Source of the DNA: Colius striatus
Taxonomy: Eukaryota > Chordata > Aves > Coliiformes > Coliidae
Reading direction: 5' to 3'
DNA: 64,000 nucleotides
Assembly (NCBI RefSeq): GCF_028858725.1
Contig: NC_084790.1
Coordinates: 6,994,669 to 7,058,668, forward strand
Part shown: in pieces, positions 63,023 through 64,000 of the stretch
Layout: each line of letters opens with the position of its first letter
Position numbering within the stretch: position 1 is the first letter of the stretch
Notes under the pieces: generated by a model
The model's input: only the letters and a program-made list of their open reading frames with translations
The model's database searches: none
Told to the model about the DNA's origin: nothing
Made by a program: the position numbers and the translations under genes

Positions 63023-64000
63023 GTGAGTATTACATTTATTCTTTTTCATGCCCGCTGTTTGTTCTGCCTCCTTACTGCTAGCTGTGTAATGAGGTCACAG
63101 GCACGCTTTCCCCGCTTTGCAAGTCTAATATATGCAGCCATCCATACTCGGGCTGAATAATACTTCATTATTCTGTCATTAACAAGCAGAATCTGACCCT
63201 CTCTTACTATATTTTTTGCAAGTGCTTTCCAAATTGAGGTTTAAGATATGCAGCATTGCGGGGGCTTGGAATTTCAGATGGCTGCGTGTTGCTGGGGACA
63301 ATAGGAAAGAGGAACCGCAGGGCTCAATTCAAAGTAAAAATCCATAGGCTCGGTAAGTTTGATCAGAACACGTTTCTCCAATTACCATGGGAATTAGGTT
63401 TGATACAAAGTGATTGATTTCTTTTTTTTTTAAATAAAGTGGGTGAAAAGGGCTGAGATCTTGCTGGATTTGCATGTTCTATGACAAGCTAAAACCCCTT
63501 CTCAAAGGATGCATCATATAGTCTAGACTTCCAGTCTTTCGGTATTCTGGGATCCCACTGCAAGCAGAGAATGTTCTCACTGGAGGGCCAGGGTTATCAG
63601 GTATGGTCACTGGTGAAGCAGGCTCCGCATTTATTTGGCTTTATTTAAGTGAGAAGCACACCAGTTCGTAAAAATACTGCAAAAAAATGAGGTGGGTAGT
63701 GAATTTATGGACGAGACCAAAATGCTGTTAGCCCCTCTTAAACCCATTTCTGGCAAACTTCAGAACAACAGAATTTGAATTTCAAGTCAGCGTTATTGCA
63801 GTAATCATTATAAAATATGAGCAGTCCAAAATTTGAAGTCACCTAGCTGGGAAAATCAGCAAGCAGTTTATCAGAAAAGGACAAGTCATGGATGACTGGT
63901 TGTCTGGAGTTTTTAGATGCAAAAGTCATCTAGGAGGAAAGATTCTGTTTGTAGCTAAGGAGGGAGTGCCTCTTCTGTTCCAAAACTGTACACTTCTGGC
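63023..64000 (+). other. PCSK1: PCSK1 intron 2 (partial)
   Basis: The intron begins with the strong donor GTGAGT and runs off the right edge. It is AT-rich unique sequence with a T tract at 63423-63431. I looked for the next propeptide exon, including its basic cleavage site, and did not find it. Confidence 0.9.

Overview
The window is vertebrate nuclear DNA, almost certainly from a bird. It holds at least eight CR1 LINE fragments, most of them 5'-truncated and several ending in the CR1-specific tandem ATTCTRTG 8-mer. It also has avian-type solo LTRs, very few SINEs, and two compact CpG-island promoters separated by a long single-copy interval. Some LTR types are ones I associate with non-galliform birds, but I cannot name the species. 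I recall CAST and PCSK1 being Z-linked in chicken, so a Z-chromosome origin is a reasonable inference.

Only two genes can be supported, and they lie head to head about 59 kb apart. At the left edge, on the minus strand, is what I read as the first coding exon of CAST (calpastatin, long N-terminal isoform; codons 2149-2099). It sits in a CpG island at about 1690-2450, and CAST intron 1 runs off the left edge. At the right edge, on the plus strand, are exons 1 and 2 of PCSK1 (prohormone convertase 1/3; 61080-61259 and 62918-63022). PCSK1 has its own CpG-island promoter with a perfect cAMP response element at 60884-60891, and the gene continues past the right edge. This divergent order matches the conserved amniote CAST-PCSK1 neighbourhood.

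Between the genes (about 2.5-60.3 kb) I find no convincing protein-coding gene, tRNA, rRNA or CRISPR. The recognisable content is repeats. CR1 fragments lie near 8.8, 16.4, 20.3-22.7, 25.75, 32.8, 36.4, 41.4 and 53.95 kb. A retroviral LTR-like element lies at 24463-25236. ERVL-type LTRs lie near 50.75, 51.35 and 57.5 kb, the last with a perfect 5-bp target duplication. There are also a few very old MIR-like SINE relics, minisatellites and homopolymers. The rest is AT-richer unique DNA, some of which looks like conserved regulatory sequence by composition alone.

The most unusual object is the LTR-like element at 24463-25236. Its downstream part is an array of about 13 short inverted repeats with a 19-22 bp period. 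In this array the two arms change together (CAGGCT/AGCCTG versus CAGACT/AGTCTG), so the hairpin is kept although the sequence changes.
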